Source: Clostridium sp. KNHs205 (GTDB taxonomy: Bacteria > Bacillota > Clostridia > Lachnospirales > Lachnospiraceae). From it: DNA of 64,000 nucleotides. Each line of letters begins with the position of its first letter. Position 1 is the first letter of the stretch. Positions 34,819-44,224 of this stretch are shown here, one piece after another. The notes beneath the pieces are model-generated. The model made no database searches, had not been told where the DNA came from, and saw nothing but the letters and a program-made list of their open reading frames with translations. Both the position numbers and the translations under genes were made by a program. Location of the stretch: assembly GCF_000702945.1 (NCBI RefSeq), contig NZ_JNLE01000003.1:4015501-4079500 (forward strand). Direction: 5' to 3'.

Positions 34819-36012
34819 CTATCCTTCTGTATTTTTAATAAAATCCTTATGGTAATTAATTTCGTCAGCCGAATTAAATTCAGCGAAGCGACGAACCGCT
34901 TCCTGTAAGGGTTTCTGGAATTCCTCCCATTCTTTTCCCTCTTCCAACCAGATATTTTTCACTTCCAGAATTTTATTCTTTCTGTTAACTGAAAGCTCAC
35001 CTCTTCCAATTATTTCATTTCCGGACAGAATGGGAAGTACATAATAGCCATATTTCCGCTTATCCTCCGGAGTATATATTTCCCATTTATAATCAAAATG
35101 AAATAATTCTGAAATCAATTTTCTATCCCATAACATATTATCAAGAGGTGCCAGAAACTCTGTTCTGCTTAGGTAATCACTATCCGCTTCTTTTATGAGT
35201 TTTATATCTTCTTTCAGGCAATAAAGCGGAGCTTCCATATCTTCAACATGTATTCTTATAATCCTGCCTTTTTCCAATAATTCGCTAAAAATACGGTTCC
35301 TGTCGCCAGCCTTCAAATACCGGATTCCAAGAAAGGCATCAGAGGGGCGGTTCCACAAAAGGCCAACCCCTGCTATCCTTCTGAGGACTCTCCATTTAAA
35401 ATGCTCATAATCGTCTCTTAAGGGGTCTTTTCTTTTGTACTCTTTTCCAAGGTGATCTTTCGCCAAAGCATAATATTTATTGGTACCCTTCTTATGGTGA
35501 ATGATAAGTTCACCGGCAAAATATAAATTCTCAAGTGCTACCCTTGTCAGACTGGTATCAATTCCCCAATACCAGTCTACTTTGCTTCCGGTTTTAATAT
35601 CCTTGGAGCTGACCATGCCTTTTTCCTTGATTTTTTCAAAAATTGCAGGTACAACTTCAGCCACCTGGCTCTGAAACAAGGCATTATCCTTCAACCGGCT
35701 TCTGGTACGTTCGAAATAGCGAAAATCCTCCGTTGGAAAGATGGAAAGATTCTTATCAAAATAATCAATTAAAGTCCTGTCTTCATACAACAGTTTATAG
35801 AGCATATCTTTCTTAAAACCTGCTACTCTGGACTGAAGGACCAGTTCCGGATTCTTACCGCATACATCAACGGGATCAAACTGGATACAGCCTGCCTGTC
35901 TGATATAATCGTATACTCCCTGCTCTCCTGAAAACCGATAATCTCCGATTAACCCCTGCTTACGCAAAAGTAAAGTCCTTGCCTGTTTCTTCGATAAATG
36001 ATATTCCTTCAT
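34819..36012 (-). CDS. Winged-helix DNA glycosylase of the AlkZ/YcaQ (AlkX) family
   Basis: About 397 residues of the HTH_42 family, whose members remove alkylated bases or unhook interstrand crosslinks. The key QxD motif appears as QFD at residues 44-46 (CIQFDPVDV), matching YcaQ/AlkX-type enzymes rather than AlkZ's QxQ (family knowledge). 'FDKNLSIFPTEDFRYFERTR' and 'EFLAPLDNMLWDRKL' are further family blocks. I chose the ATG at 36012 because GGAGG sits 7 nt upstream. The longer frame to 36090 lacks one. It follows the radical SAM gene by 89 bp. Confidence 0.85.
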   Translation of the reverse strand: MKEYHLSKKQARTLLLRKQGLIGDYRFSGEQGVYDYIRQAGCIQFDPVDVCGKNPELVLQSRVAGFKKDMLYKLLYEDRTLIDYFDKNLSIFPTEDFRYFERTRSRLKDNALFQSQVAEVVPAIFEKIKEKGMVSSKDIKTGSKVDWYWGIDTSLTRVALENLYFAGELIIHHKKGTNKYYALAKDHLGKEYKRKDPLRDDYEHFKWRVLRRIAGVGLLWNRPSDAFLGIRYLKAGDRNRIFSELLEKGRIIRIHVEDMEAPLYCLKEDIKLIKEADSDYLSRTEFLAPLDNMLWDRKLISELFHFDYKWEIYTPEDKRKYGYYVLPILSGNEIIGRGELSVNRKNKILEVKNIWLEEGKEWEEFQKPLQEAVRRFAEFNSADEINYHKDFIKNTEG

Positions 36013-36101
36013 GGTATTCCTCCAGTCAACTTCCGAACAACTGTTCTTTTCCATTATAGTACCATTATCTGTTATACAAAGCAAGGACATTATTTATACT
36101 T

Positions 36102-37187
36102 TTAAAGTAGTGCTTCAATGAACTCCTTTTGATCAAATAACGCGCATCCGCCGACATGCTCCGTCAGCAGCCTGTGATTATCTTTAATTTTCTCAAACAG
36201 CGGTGATTTTAAGGCCTCTCTTAATCCTGCCTCTTTTACATTACAGTCCGAATAAGGTGAAAATGGACAAGGTTCGGCACCACCCCTGGCGTTAATATGA
36301 AAGAAACCTCTTCCCGCAGCCAGACATCCGCCGGCAGCTTCCTCATCGCCCGGAAAGGAAATGAATATCATATCCTGAAAGCACTCTCTTAAACTGTTCA
36401 GCCTGTTATCAAGATATACTCTATCGGATTGCTCTAAGGCCAAAGCTTCAGTATTGTCTGATACAGGTACATACTCCACATAAAATACAAGTCTGCATCC
36501 TTTCTCATTTAACTTAGCAAGAAAATCTACCGTTGTCACTTCCTCTTTATTCTCTTTTGTAACAGTAATGGAAGCTCCAAACAATATTCCTTTCTTTTTC
36601 ATAGCCAGCATTGCATTAATTACTTTTTGATATATCCCTTTTCCTCGTCTGCTGTCCGTAGTATTTTCTTCCCCCTCCATACTTAACACCGGAATCAGGT
36701 TCCTATGACGGTCCAATAGCTGAAGATATTCCTCTTCAATAACAGTACCATTGGTGAATACCGGAAAGATAATCTCCTTATAAATAGCAGCTTGCTCAAG
36801 GATATCCTTTCTTACCATCGGCTCGCCCCCTGCCAGAAGTATAAAAGAGATTCCAAGCTCTCTGGCTTCTTTAAAAACAGCTCCCCATTCATCTGCAGTA
36901 AGTGTGTCTTTATCTTCTCTGTCCGAGCAGCTGCTGTTCGCTCTGGCATAACAGCCGGTACATTGCAGATTGCAGACATTGGTAATACTTGCAATCAGAA
37001 AAGGTGGGATATGTTCACCTTTTTGTTCAAATACATGTCTTGTTTTTGCCGCTTTGGCAGCATTTACAGAATATCCGGCCAGAAACACACTTTCTCTGGG
37101 ATTTTTCAAGGTCCCTTTCATTGCATCCTTTACTAACCTTTCTACCCCGCCGCTTAAATACTCCTCCAAATTAAAGTTCTGATTCAT
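36102..37187 (-). CDS. Radical SAM protein with SPASM-like C-terminus
   Basis: 361 residues. The [4Fe-4S]-SAM motif CNLQCTGC is at Cys72, Cys76 and Cys79, and 'LLAGGEPMVRKD' is the GGEP loop. C-terminal Cys residues ('GGCLAAGRGFFHINARGGAEPCPFSPYSDCNV' and 'GGCALFD') suggest an auxiliary iron-sulfur cluster of the SPASM/twitch type. Proteins of this type modify peptides or act on small metabolites. No precursor peptide is seen nearby. It starts a two-gene unit with the YcaQ-like glycosylase. Confidence 0.85.
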   Translation of the reverse strand: MNQNFNLEEYLSGGVERLVKDAMKGTLKNPRESVFLAGYSVNAAKAAKTRHVFEQKGEHIPPFLIASITNVCNLQCTGCYARANSSCSDREDKDTLTADEWGAVFKEARELGISFILLAGGEPMVRKDILEQAAIYKEIIFPVFTNGTVIEEEYLQLLDRHRNLIPVLSMEGEENTTDSRRGKGIYQKVINAMLAMKKKGILFGASITVTKENKEEVTTVDFLAKLNEKGCRLVFYVEYVPVSDNTEALALEQSDRVYLDNRLNSLRECFQDMIFISFPGDEEAAGGCLAAGRGFFHINARGGAEPCPFSPYSDCNVKEAGLREALKSPLFEKIKDNHRLLTEHVGGCALFDQKEFIEALL

Positions 37188-37338
37188 CTCCGCCTCACTG
37201 TCTTATATTAATTTGTTTATTTCAACTTTATAACGTATTCAATTTATTATATGACAATAGTATGACCTGAATATGTCTATTAAGCAATAATCTTTCTTCA
37301 GTATATCATGAGCAAACTGTTGATCTTTCAATCCTCTT

Positions 37339-37384
37339 AAAAAAAAGGTTATCTTACTGCCCTGAGGCATATAAGAATAACCTG
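37339..37384 (-). terminator. Intrinsic terminator of the mod operon
   Basis: Minus-strand arms AGGTTATTCTTA and TAAGATAACCT around a 15-nt loop, followed by a run of eight T. It lies just after modC. Confidence 0.85.
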
Positions 37385-37386
37385 AA

Positions 37387-38424
37387 TTATTGTAGTAATA
37401 ACAAAGCTTCTTTGGGAAGTGTCAGAAACTCCGGTACCTGCATCTGGAGCTGATAATTGATTTTATCCACATTAACTTTCCACCAGATCTCTCCAAGGCC
37501 GCTTTTGCATAATAGATTTCTTTCAAAGGGGCTGTCCACTATTCTGTAATTTTCAACAGCAAATGAATTCTCACTTATTTCAGCTGCCGGTTGTAAGTCA
37601 TGAGCACGGATTCCGATATAGCCAGTATCCTGTGTAACCTTTTTGGCGGTATGCAGGATAATTCCCCAGTCAATCGCTTCCACTGTATAATCATTGATTT
37701 TTCTAATCGGTGATATATTCTTACAGCCGGTAAGTCTGGCTGCTGCAAGCCTTTTTGGATTGCTGAATATCTTCTCAGTGTCTCCTGCCTGTACTAGTTC
37801 ACCGCTGTCTATTATAGCAAGTCTGTCACACAGGCTGTATATTTCATCTCTGTTATGTGAAACAATGATAATATCACCTTTATACATTTTTAAGGTCTCT
37901 AAAAGTTCTTCCAGAAGACTTTCTTTTAAGAAAGCATCCAAGGCGGAAAACGGTTCATCAAGCATTAATACATCCGGTTCATATGCAAATATCCTTGCCA
38001 GTGCCACCCGCTGCTGCTGCCCTCCAGACAGTTGAGCGGGGTACCGGTTCTCAAGTCCCGATAAATGAAATAATTCAAGCATTTCCATGACCTTGGGCTG
38101 CTTTATCTTCCATTTATCTTTCATACCGATACCGATATTCTGAGCCACTGTCATATTAGGAAAGAGCGCATAATTCTGAAAAAGATAGCCGACTTTACGT
38201 TTCTGTGGAATAAGGTTTATCTTCTTATCCGAATCGAATAGAACTTTATCATTCAGAACAATCCTTCCTTTGTCCGGTTTCTCGATTCCGGCAATGCATT
38301 TTAGCGTCATGCTCTTTCCGCAGCCGGAAGCTCCCAGAAGCCCAAGTCTGTTACCAGCAGTTTCCAGAGTGACATTTAAGGAGAAATCTTTAAATTTTTT
38401 TGTGATATCAACTGATAAACTCAT
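37387..38424 (-). CDS. modC: Molybdate ABC transporter ATP-binding protein
   Basis: 345 residues. Walker A GASGCGKS, Q-loop 'YLFQNYALFPNMTV', signature 'LSGGQQQRVALARIF' and Walker B 'VLMLDEPFSALD' are intact. The C-terminal extension (about 240-345, with 'GIRAHDLQPAAEISENSF') replaces or resembles the molybdate-binding (MOP-like) regulatory domain of ModC. It energises the ModB permease. Only 4 bp separate it from modB upstream, and a terminator follows. Confidence 0.92.
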   Translation of the reverse strand: MSLSVDITKKFKDFSLNVTLETAGNRLGLLGASGCGKSMTLKCIAGIEKPDKGRIVLNDKVLFDSDKKINLIPQKRKVGYLFQNYALFPNMTVAQNIGIGMKDKWKIKQPKVMEMLELFHLSGLENRYPAQLSGGQQQRVALARIFAYEPDVLMLDEPFSALDAFLKESLLEELLETLKMYKGDIIIVSHNRDEIYSLCDRLAIIDSGELVQAGDTEKIFSNPKRLAAARLTGCKNISPIRKINDYTVEAIDWGIILHTAKKVTQDTGYIGIRAHDLQPAAEISENSFAVENYRIVDSPFERNLLCKSGLGEIWWKVNVDKINYQLQMQVPEFLTLPKEALLLLQ

Positions 38425-38428
38425 ATAG

Positions 38429-39118
38429 TTATCCTCTAATCTTTTGCTTTACAGCTTTTGCAGTATATCGTTTCCTGCCTGGCAGATAATTCATAAAGAA
38501 TACTACCACAAAAGAAATCACTACGATAATTGCAACCCACAACATGGCCTGTTCCATCTTATTTCCTTGCGTTGCAGAATAAATGGCTACCGGAACGGTT
38601 TGGGTTACACCTTTTATGTTACCGGCAATCATTAAGGTCGCACCAAATTCCCCCAGTGCTCTTGCAAAGGAAAGAATTCCGCCGGATATGATACCCGGAA
38701 GCGCCAACGGCATTATGACAGACCAGAATATTTTCCGTTCTGACAGCCCCAGGGTTCTGCCGGCATAAACAACATTTTTGTCAATCTGTTCAAATGCAGC
38801 TTTAGCCGATCTGTACATTAGCGGAAAAGCAATTACTACCGCTGCAATTACTGTTGCTGACCAGGAAAATACGATTCTGATATCAAACAGAGCCAGGAAC
38901 TTCCCAAGAGGTCCTCTTTTTCCGAATAACAGCAGCAGGAAGAATCCTGCTACCGTAGGAGGTAATACTAAAGGAAGGGTAAATAATCCATCCAATACCC
39001 ATTGCAGCTTTCCTTTAAGCTTAAGCACCGAATGCGCAGCGTAAATACCTATAAAAAAGGTTATCGCTGTGGCTAATATAGAGGTCTTCATGGAAATAAG
39101 AAGCGGTGACCAATCCAT
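38429..39118 (-). CDS. modB: Molybdate ABC transporter permease
   Basis: 229 residues with about five or six membrane segments. It carries the binding-protein-dependent permease loop 'EFGATLMIAGNIKGVTQTVPVAIY', including the EAA-like 'GRTLGLSERKIFWSVIMPLALPGI' that docks ModC. Between modA (242 bp upstream gap) and modC (4 bp). GGAAGGAG precedes the ATG. Confidence 0.93.
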   Translation of the reverse strand: MDWSPLLISMKTSILATAITFFIGIYAAHSVLKLKGKLQWVLDGLFTLPLVLPPTVAGFFLLLLFGKRGPLGKFLALFDIRIVFSWSATVIAAVVIAFPLMYRSAKAAFEQIDKNVVYAGRTLGLSERKIFWSVIMPLALPGIISGGILSFARALGEFGATLMIAGNIKGVTQTVPVAIYSATQGNKMEQAMLWVAIIVVISFVVVFFMNYLPGRKRYTAKAVKQKIRG

Positions 39119-39360
39119 CTATCTACTCCTTCCAATGTTAGTCATAATTGTAATTATATTGAATATCTGATTATTTGCAACTGATTATGTCAATTATTTA
39201 ATAGCCTTGTATAAAATTCCGAGAAATACTAATTATCAAATACTAATTATCTTTGTAACGCCTTTGTATGAATAAGTTGAGTAATATTCTATTTCCTGTC
39301 AATCAGTTACTCTTTAAGGATAACACTAAGCATCTTATGTATGGCAATTTTTTTATAATA

Positions 39361-40242
39361 TTACTTATTAGCGATAAAACCATACTTCTCAAAGATTCCT
39401 ATAGCCTCATCGGAGGCAAGGTAATCAACAAATGTCTTTGCTGCATCCTGAACTTTGGAATCCTTGACAACAGCTACCGGATAAATCGCTTTCGATACGC
39501 TTCCCTCTGGAGCTTCTGCTACCACCTTTACATCTGCTGATGATTTTGCATCTGTTGCATAAACTACACCGGCATCCGCATTTCCTGTAGCAATCCAGGT
39601 AAGTACTTCTGTAACATCTTTTCCATAGGTTGCTTTCTCTTTTACCTTATCCAGCATACCAAGGGAGGTAAAGATTTCCTCAGAGTATTGACCCACGGGA
39701 ACACTGGCAGGATCTCCAAGTGCTATGGTTTCAGCTTTGGTAATATCCTCAAAGCTTGTTATATCAAGGGTACTGTCATTGGGCACAATCAGAACCACCT
39801 TATTCTCTAACAGCTCTTTCTTGGAACCCTCTAAAATTAATCCGCCCTCTTCTAATGCTTTCATCTGCTTTAAGGCGGCTGACATAAATACATCAACCGG
39901 AGCCCCCTGTTCAATCTGTTCCTGCAATGACCCAGAACTGCCAAAAGTGAAAGTTAAGGTAACACCTTTATTGGCAGCTTCATAAAGTGGTTTAATTTCC
40001 TCCATTGCATTTTGAAGGCTTGCTGCCGCCGCAATCAGAAGTTCTACGCTTTCTGCTTCTTTAACAGGTTCTGCAGCAGGTGTTTCTGTAGCTTCCGGTA
40101 CTTCCGAAACTTCGGCTGCCTGTGTAGCATCCGGTGTTACTGTGTTATTTGTACTGGTGGAATCGTTCTTAGCGCTGCAGCCTGCTGCTAAAAAAGCCAG
40201 CAAAAAAACAGTAAGTAGTAATAAATGTTTTAATTTTTTCAT
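39361..40242 (-). CDS. modA: Molybdate-binding lipoprotein
   Basis: 293 residues. A signal peptide ends in a lipobox (FLAAGC), then a Thr/Glu-rich linker, then a periplasmic-binding fold with 'LLIAAAASLQNAMEEIKPLYE', 'TFGSSGSLQEQIEQGAPVDVFMSA', and 'GDPASVPVGQYSEEIFTSLG', all ModA hallmarks. It delivers molybdate (or tungstate) to ModB. First gene of modABC, with a separate leader and promoter upstream. AAGGAG lies 7 nt from the ATG. Confidence 0.94.
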   Translation of the reverse strand: MKKLKHLLLLTVFLLAFLAAGCSAKNDSTSTNNTVTPDATQAAEVSEVPEATETPAAEPVKEAESVELLIAAAASLQNAMEEIKPLYEAANKGVTLTFTFGSSGSLQEQIEQGAPVDVFMSAALKQMKALEEGGLILEGSKKELLENKVVLIVPNDSTLDITSFEDITKAETIALGDPASVPVGQYSEEIFTSLGMLDKVKEKATYGKDVTEVLTWIATGNADAGVVYATDAKSSADVKVVAEAPEGSVSKAIYPVAVVKDSKVQDAAKTFVDYLASDEAIGIFEKYGFIANK

Positions 40243-40340
40243 AAAATTCTCCTTCCATTTTACATTATCTTATAAGAAAAAACTGTATATGCAAATGCAG
40301 TACATCTCTATAACTGCAAATCTGCCTTTAAAATAGAGAA

Positions 40341-40367
40341 AGTCTAAGACCATACCTGTCTTAGACT
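40341..40367 (-). promoter_or_regulatory. Leader hairpin in the modA 5' region
   Basis: A perfect 10-bp stem AGTCTAAGAC/GTCTTAGACT with a 7-nt loop, about 100 nt before the modA start. The 3' side is followed by TTCTCTATTTT, a poor T-run. Possibly an attenuator or stabilising stem. The Moco-riboswitch consensus was not found. Confidence 0.45.
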
Positions 40368-40465
40368 CCTTTGTCTTAAGTTATATTATTATTTAGAATG
40401 ATAATTTTAATTTAGTTTAATTCATTCTTGTTATGTTTAATTCTGTTTAGTTTGGTATTGCTTGT

Positions 40466-40494
40466 ATTTTACACAGGGTATAATTCTATGTCAA
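40466..40494 (-). promoter_or_regulatory. modABC promoter
   Basis: A perfect TTGACA (40494-40489), 17-bp spacer and TAAAAT (40471-40466) on the minus strand, with start near 40459, giving a leader of about 217 nt. Confidence 0.75.
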
Positions 40495-40608
40495 GTTCTT
40501 TTTATCCTTTTTCTATTAAGTTTGTTAATTATTATGGTTTTTAGTTTGGATACCAACTGGAATACTATAATATTTCAGTATTGACATCACCAGTGTGGTG
40601 TATAAATT

Positions 40609-40630
40609 TACTGATAAAAAATTATCAGTA
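40609..40630. promoter_or_regulatory. Palindrome between modA promoter and regulator gene
   Basis: Perfect 9-bp arms TACTGATAA/TTATCAGTA with an AAAA loop. A TTGACA with TAAATT after 16 bp lies just upstream on the plus strand (40581-40608), so it could be an operator or the start of an unannotated plus-strand RNA. About 115 bp from the modA promoter. Confidence 0.4.
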
Positions 40631-40714
40631 TTCTTTTACAGCATGCAAGCTAAACAGGACCAAGCCAACTATGTTTAAGCACTTGTGTTGGGCTTAACGT
40701 TCTGGTATAAAAAG

Positions 40715-40792
40715 GTATAAAAAACACGTTGCTGTTTTCGCCTGCGGTAATGTACTTAACGATACAATTACAGTAGATGAAGCAACGTGTCA
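40715..40792 (-). terminator. Terminator of the mod regulator gene
   Basis: Minus-strand arms ACACGTTGCT (40790-40781) and AGCAACGTGT (40733-40724) are perfectly complementary and followed by TTTTTTATAC. The 47-nt loop is unusually long. Confidence 0.65.
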
Positions 40793-40843
40793 GTCTAATG
40801 ATAGAAGGTAGATGCCTTATGAGTATTTCAGTTATCTGTGCTT

Positions 40844-41854
40844 TTATTCCAGTAATTTCCCCATATCTGAGCTGTCATAACCGGACATGTGGTCTACTTC
40901 TGCTTGAAATTCCTTTGAATTTAATATCTCAAGTATATTTTTAAACCAAAAAGTCCGGTATGCCTCTTCTTTAACAACCAGATCATAACTTTCTGTTTGT
41001 ATAGGTACGAATGATAAACCAGCCATTTCCTTACTTACTCTTTCTATACCAAGTGAAACATCTGAGCTTCCTCTTGCTACTGCTCCTGCACAAGCCAAAT
41101 GTGAGGTCACTTCCCTGTTATACCCTTTTATCTGAGCTTTGTTAATTGCAAGCCTTCTCAGATGCTCATCCAATAATATTCTTGTACCGCTGCCCTTCTC
41201 ACGATTTACCATTATTACATCTTCTCTTGTAAGATCAGAAAAACCTTTAATCCCTTTGGGATTGCCCTTCCTGACATAAAAACCCTGTGTACGGCATACG
41301 AGATGAATACGGCGGTAAAGTGTTCCGGGCAGCATTCTTCGTACATACTCTTTATTATATTCACCGGTATCACCATCCCATAAATGAACGGTTGCCACAT
41401 CTACTTTATCCTGATACAGATCGTATAACCCGTTATAGCTTCCTTTATAAGAACGAAAAATAGCAGTCTCAGTAAGTCTGGCAGCCAGATGATTACACAA
41501 GGCTTCCAGTAAAATATCCTGTCCGCAGATTATGATATTTTTCCCTTTCATCATGTCCAGCTCTTCCATCCCATGGTAATCTTCTGGAACCGTCCTTCCC
41601 TTTACAAAGGAAGCTGCCTGCTTGGGAATTGTCTGGGCATTAGCTGTAATAGTATCCGTAATATCGGCCTCCACCCTCTTGGTATTATCCTGTTTATTAT
41701 TAAGATAATTATCAAGGTCTGCTTTGCCGATACGGAACTGTCTGCCGATTTTCTTGCACTTAAATTCACCCCGTTTTATCATTTCATATACGGTGCTCTT
41801 TTTTATTCTTAAGATATCTGCTACTTCCTGGGGTGTATAGAGTTCCTCGTTCAA
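40844..41854 (-). CDS. Helix-turn-helix regulator with periplasmic-binding-protein-like domain (mod-linked)
   Basis: 336 residues. The N-terminus is an excisionase-type HTH ('YTPQEVADILRIKKSTVYEMIKRGEFKCKKIGRQFRI'). The C-terminal 230 or so residues resemble a type-2 periplasmic-binding fold (PBP_like), with 'NREKGSGTRILLDEHLRRLAI' and 'ACAGAVARGSSDVSLGIERVSKEMAGLSFVPIQTESYDLVV'. Such fusions are found near molybdate transport genes and probably sense the oxyanion or a ligand in the cytosol (family knowledge and inference). Start is TTG at 41854 with AAAGGAG 6 nt upstream. It is upstream of modA but separated by its own terminator. Confidence 0.85.
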   Translation of the reverse strand: MNEELYTPQEVADILRIKKSTVYEMIKRGEFKCKKIGRQFRIGKADLDNYLNNKQDNTKRVEADITDTITANAQTIPKQAASFVKGRTVPEDYHGMEELDMMKGKNIIICGQDILLEALCNHLAARLTETAIFRSYKGSYNGLYDLYQDKVDVATVHLWDGDTGEYNKEYVRRMLPGTLYRRIHLVCRTQGFYVRKGNPKGIKGFSDLTREDVIMVNREKGSGTRILLDEHLRRLAINKAQIKGYNREVTSHLACAGAVARGSSDVSLGIERVSKEMAGLSFVPIQTESYDLVVKEEAYRTFWFKNILEILNSKEFQAEVDHMSGYDSSDMGKLLE

Positions 41855-42027
41855 TTTTCGCTCCTTTGATCCAATAGGTTCAATATTTTAATAGCATACA
41901 TATTAACAAAACTATTTAATTCTTTATGCCTCCATATAGCAGGTGCATTGATAATGAGTAAAATTATAAAAGCTGTCTTAAGATTTGTCAATAACATGTA
42001 ATTCCTATTATAAATCCGCTGTTAATC

Positions 42028-42099
42028 AAAAAAAGATTGTTACGCTCCGGAATAGGCTGGCTGGTTTCTCCTGGCTGCCTTTTCCTTACGTAACAATCT
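42028..42099 (-). terminator. Intrinsic terminator of pnp
   Basis: Minus-strand arms AGATTGTTACG and CGTAACAATCT with seven T after. The large loop holds an inner hairpin (GGCAGCCAGGAG paired with CCAGCCAGCC-type sequence). Confidence 0.85.
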
Positions 42100-42109
42100 C
42101 TATAAAGTT

Positions 42110-44197
42110 TTATTTTACATCTTTGATACTGAAGCTGATTCTTCCCATTTTATCTTTGCCAAGGCATACTACCTTAACAATATCACCAAGTGAAAGAACA
42201 TCCTCTACTTTGTCAATTCTCTCCTTGGAGATCTTTGAGATATGAACCATTCCCTCTTTGCCGGGAGCAAATTCAAGGAAAGCACCAAATTCTTTAATAC
42301 TTACTACCTTACCTTCAAAAATCTGTCCTTCTTCAAAGTCTGTAGTGATCGTCTGAATTAATTTGATAGCCTTCTGAATACTTTCAGCATCAACACCGCA
42401 TACAGATACAGATCCGTCATCGGTAATATCAATCTTAACTCCTGTCAGCTCGATAATAGCGTTAATGGTCTTTCCTCTCTGTCCAACTACATCACCGATC
42501 TTTGTAGGATCAATCTTAATCTGGACAATCTTAGGTGAATAAGGACCAACTTCTGCACGAGGTTCACTGATACAGGGAGCCATAATATCATTGAGGATAT
42601 AAGTTCTGGCTTCTTTTGTACGATAAATTGCTTTTTCAATAATTTCTCTGGTAAGACCGTGAATCTTGATATCCATCTGGATAGCTGTGATACCCTTGTG
42701 GGTACCTGCAACCTTAAAGTCCATGTCTCCGAAGAAATCTTCAAGTCCCTGAATATCCGTAAGGATGATATAGTCATCATCTGTATCACCGGTTACAAGA
42801 CCTACAGAGATACCTGCTACCATACTTTTAATAGGAACACCTGCTGCCATTAAGGACAGGGTGGAGGCACAGATACTTCCCTGAGAAGTGGAACCATTTG
42901 ACTCCAATACTTCTGATACGGTACGGATTGCATATGGGAATTCTTCCTCAGAAGGAAGTACAGGTACTAATGCCTTCTCAGCTAAGGCACCATGACCGAT
43001 TTCACGTCTTCCGGGTCCTCTGGAGGGTCTTGTCTCGCCTACGGAGTAAGAAGGGAAATTATAGTGGTGCATATAACGCTTCGTCTTTTCATTCTCATCG
43101 ATACCATCTAACTTCTGGATTTCTGCAAGAGCTCCTAATGTTGTTATGGTAAGCACCTGAGTCTGACCTCTGGTAAACATAGCAGAACCATGAGTTCTTG
43201 GAAGTATATCTACTTCTGCCGCAAGATGTCTGATCTGATTAATGTCACGGCCGTCCGGACGCTTCTTGTCTTTTAAAATCATCTTACGAACTGTCTTCTT
43301 CTGGAATTTATAAATAGCTTCTCCCAGTAATGGAAGCCATTCCGGATGTGTTTCCTGATAACGCTCTACAAGCTTATCAGTAATAACACGGATATTTTCT
43401 TCTCTAACTTGCTTTACATCAGTAAATACTGCTTCTTCCATGCCTTCAGGTGTAATAAAAGCAACCATATCTTCATAGAGATCTGCTGGAGTATCGCATT
43501 TGATGTAATCATGTTTGGGCTTTCCGTACTCAGCTACGATGGTCTCAATAAATGCAATAACTTTCTGATTCAGTTCATGAGCAGCAAAAATTGCTTCAAT
43601 CATCTTATCTTCCGGTAATTCTGCAGCACCGGCTTCAATCATGATAACTTTTTCTTTGGTGGAAGCTACTGTTAAGCTTAAGGTAGATTTCTCTCTCTGG
43701 GCACTGGTAGGATTAAATACCAGTTCTCCGTCAACCATACCAACCATGGTAGAGGCAGTAGGGCCGTCAAAAGGAATATCAGATATCGCTGTTGCGATAG
43801 CAGAACCAAGCATAGCGGTAAGCTCAGGACTGCAATCCTGATCTACGCACATTACAAGATTGTTAAGGGTTACATCATTTCTGTAATCCTTAGGGAACAG
43901 AGGTCTCATAGGTCTGTCGATAACACGTGAGGTCAGAATGGCATTATCAGAGGCTTTTCCTTCTCTTTTAATAAATCCTCCGGGAATTTTACCAACTGCA
44001 TATAATTTCTCTTCATATTCAACACTCAAAGGGAAGAAATCTATTCCTTCTCTGGGTTTATCAGAGGCTGTTGCTGTTGATAAAACAACAGTATCGCCAT
44101 AGTGCATAAATGCTGCACCGTTTGCCTGAGCTGCTACTCTGCCTACGTCTACGGAAAGGGTTCTTCCTGCAAGCTCCATGGAAAAACTTTTGTACAT
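42110..44197 (-). CDS. pnp: Polynucleotide phosphorylase
   Basis: 695 residues, normal length. Two RNase PH folds (first with 'FFPLSVEYEEKLYAVGKIPGGFIKREG', second with 'GPGRREIGHGALAEKAL' and 'SNGSTSQGSICASTL', holding catalytic Asp and arginines), then a KH domain ('DPTKIGDVVGQRGKTINAII') and an S1 domain ('GQIFEGKVVSIKEFGAFLEF') at the C-terminus. It degrades RNA 3' to 5' using phosphate, and takes part in mRNA turnover. It follows a leader with a long hairpin and ends at a strong terminator. AAAGGAG precedes the ATG. Confidence 0.97.
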   Translation of the reverse strand: MYKSFSMELAGRTLSVDVGRVAAQANGAAFMHYGDTVVLSTATASDKPREGIDFFPLSVEYEEKLYAVGKIPGGFIKREGKASDNAILTSRVIDRPMRPLFPKDYRNDVTLNNLVMCVDQDCSPELTAMLGSAIATAISDIPFDGPTASTMVGMVDGELVFNPTSAQREKSTLSLTVASTKEKVIMIEAGAAELPEDKMIEAIFAAHELNQKVIAFIETIVAEYGKPKHDYIKCDTPADLYEDMVAFITPEGMEEAVFTDVKQVREENIRVITDKLVERYQETHPEWLPLLGEAIYKFQKKTVRKMILKDKKRPDGRDINQIRHLAAEVDILPRTHGSAMFTRGQTQVLTITTLGALAEIQKLDGIDENEKTKRYMHHYNFPSYSVGETRPSRGPGRREIGHGALAEKALVPVLPSEEEFPYAIRTVSEVLESNGSTSQGSICASTLSLMAAGVPIKSMVAGISVGLVTGDTDDDYIILTDIQGLEDFFGDMDFKVAGTHKGITAIQMDIKIHGLTREIIEKAIYRTKEARTYILNDIMAPCISEPRAEVGPYSPKIVQIKIDPTKIGDVVGQRGKTINAIIELTGVKIDITDDGSVSVCGVDAESIQKAIKLIQTITTDFEEGQIFEGKVVSIKEFGAFLEFAPGKEGMVHISKISKERIDKVEDVLSLGDIVKVVCLGKDKMGRISFSIKDVK

Positions 44198-44224
44198 GAA
44201 ATATCTCCTTTATTATAGTGGATT

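Noticed and set aside
40243..40500. Moco riboswitch upstream of modA
   Set aside because: The leader has only a simple 10-bp hairpin and no Moco-motif consensus.
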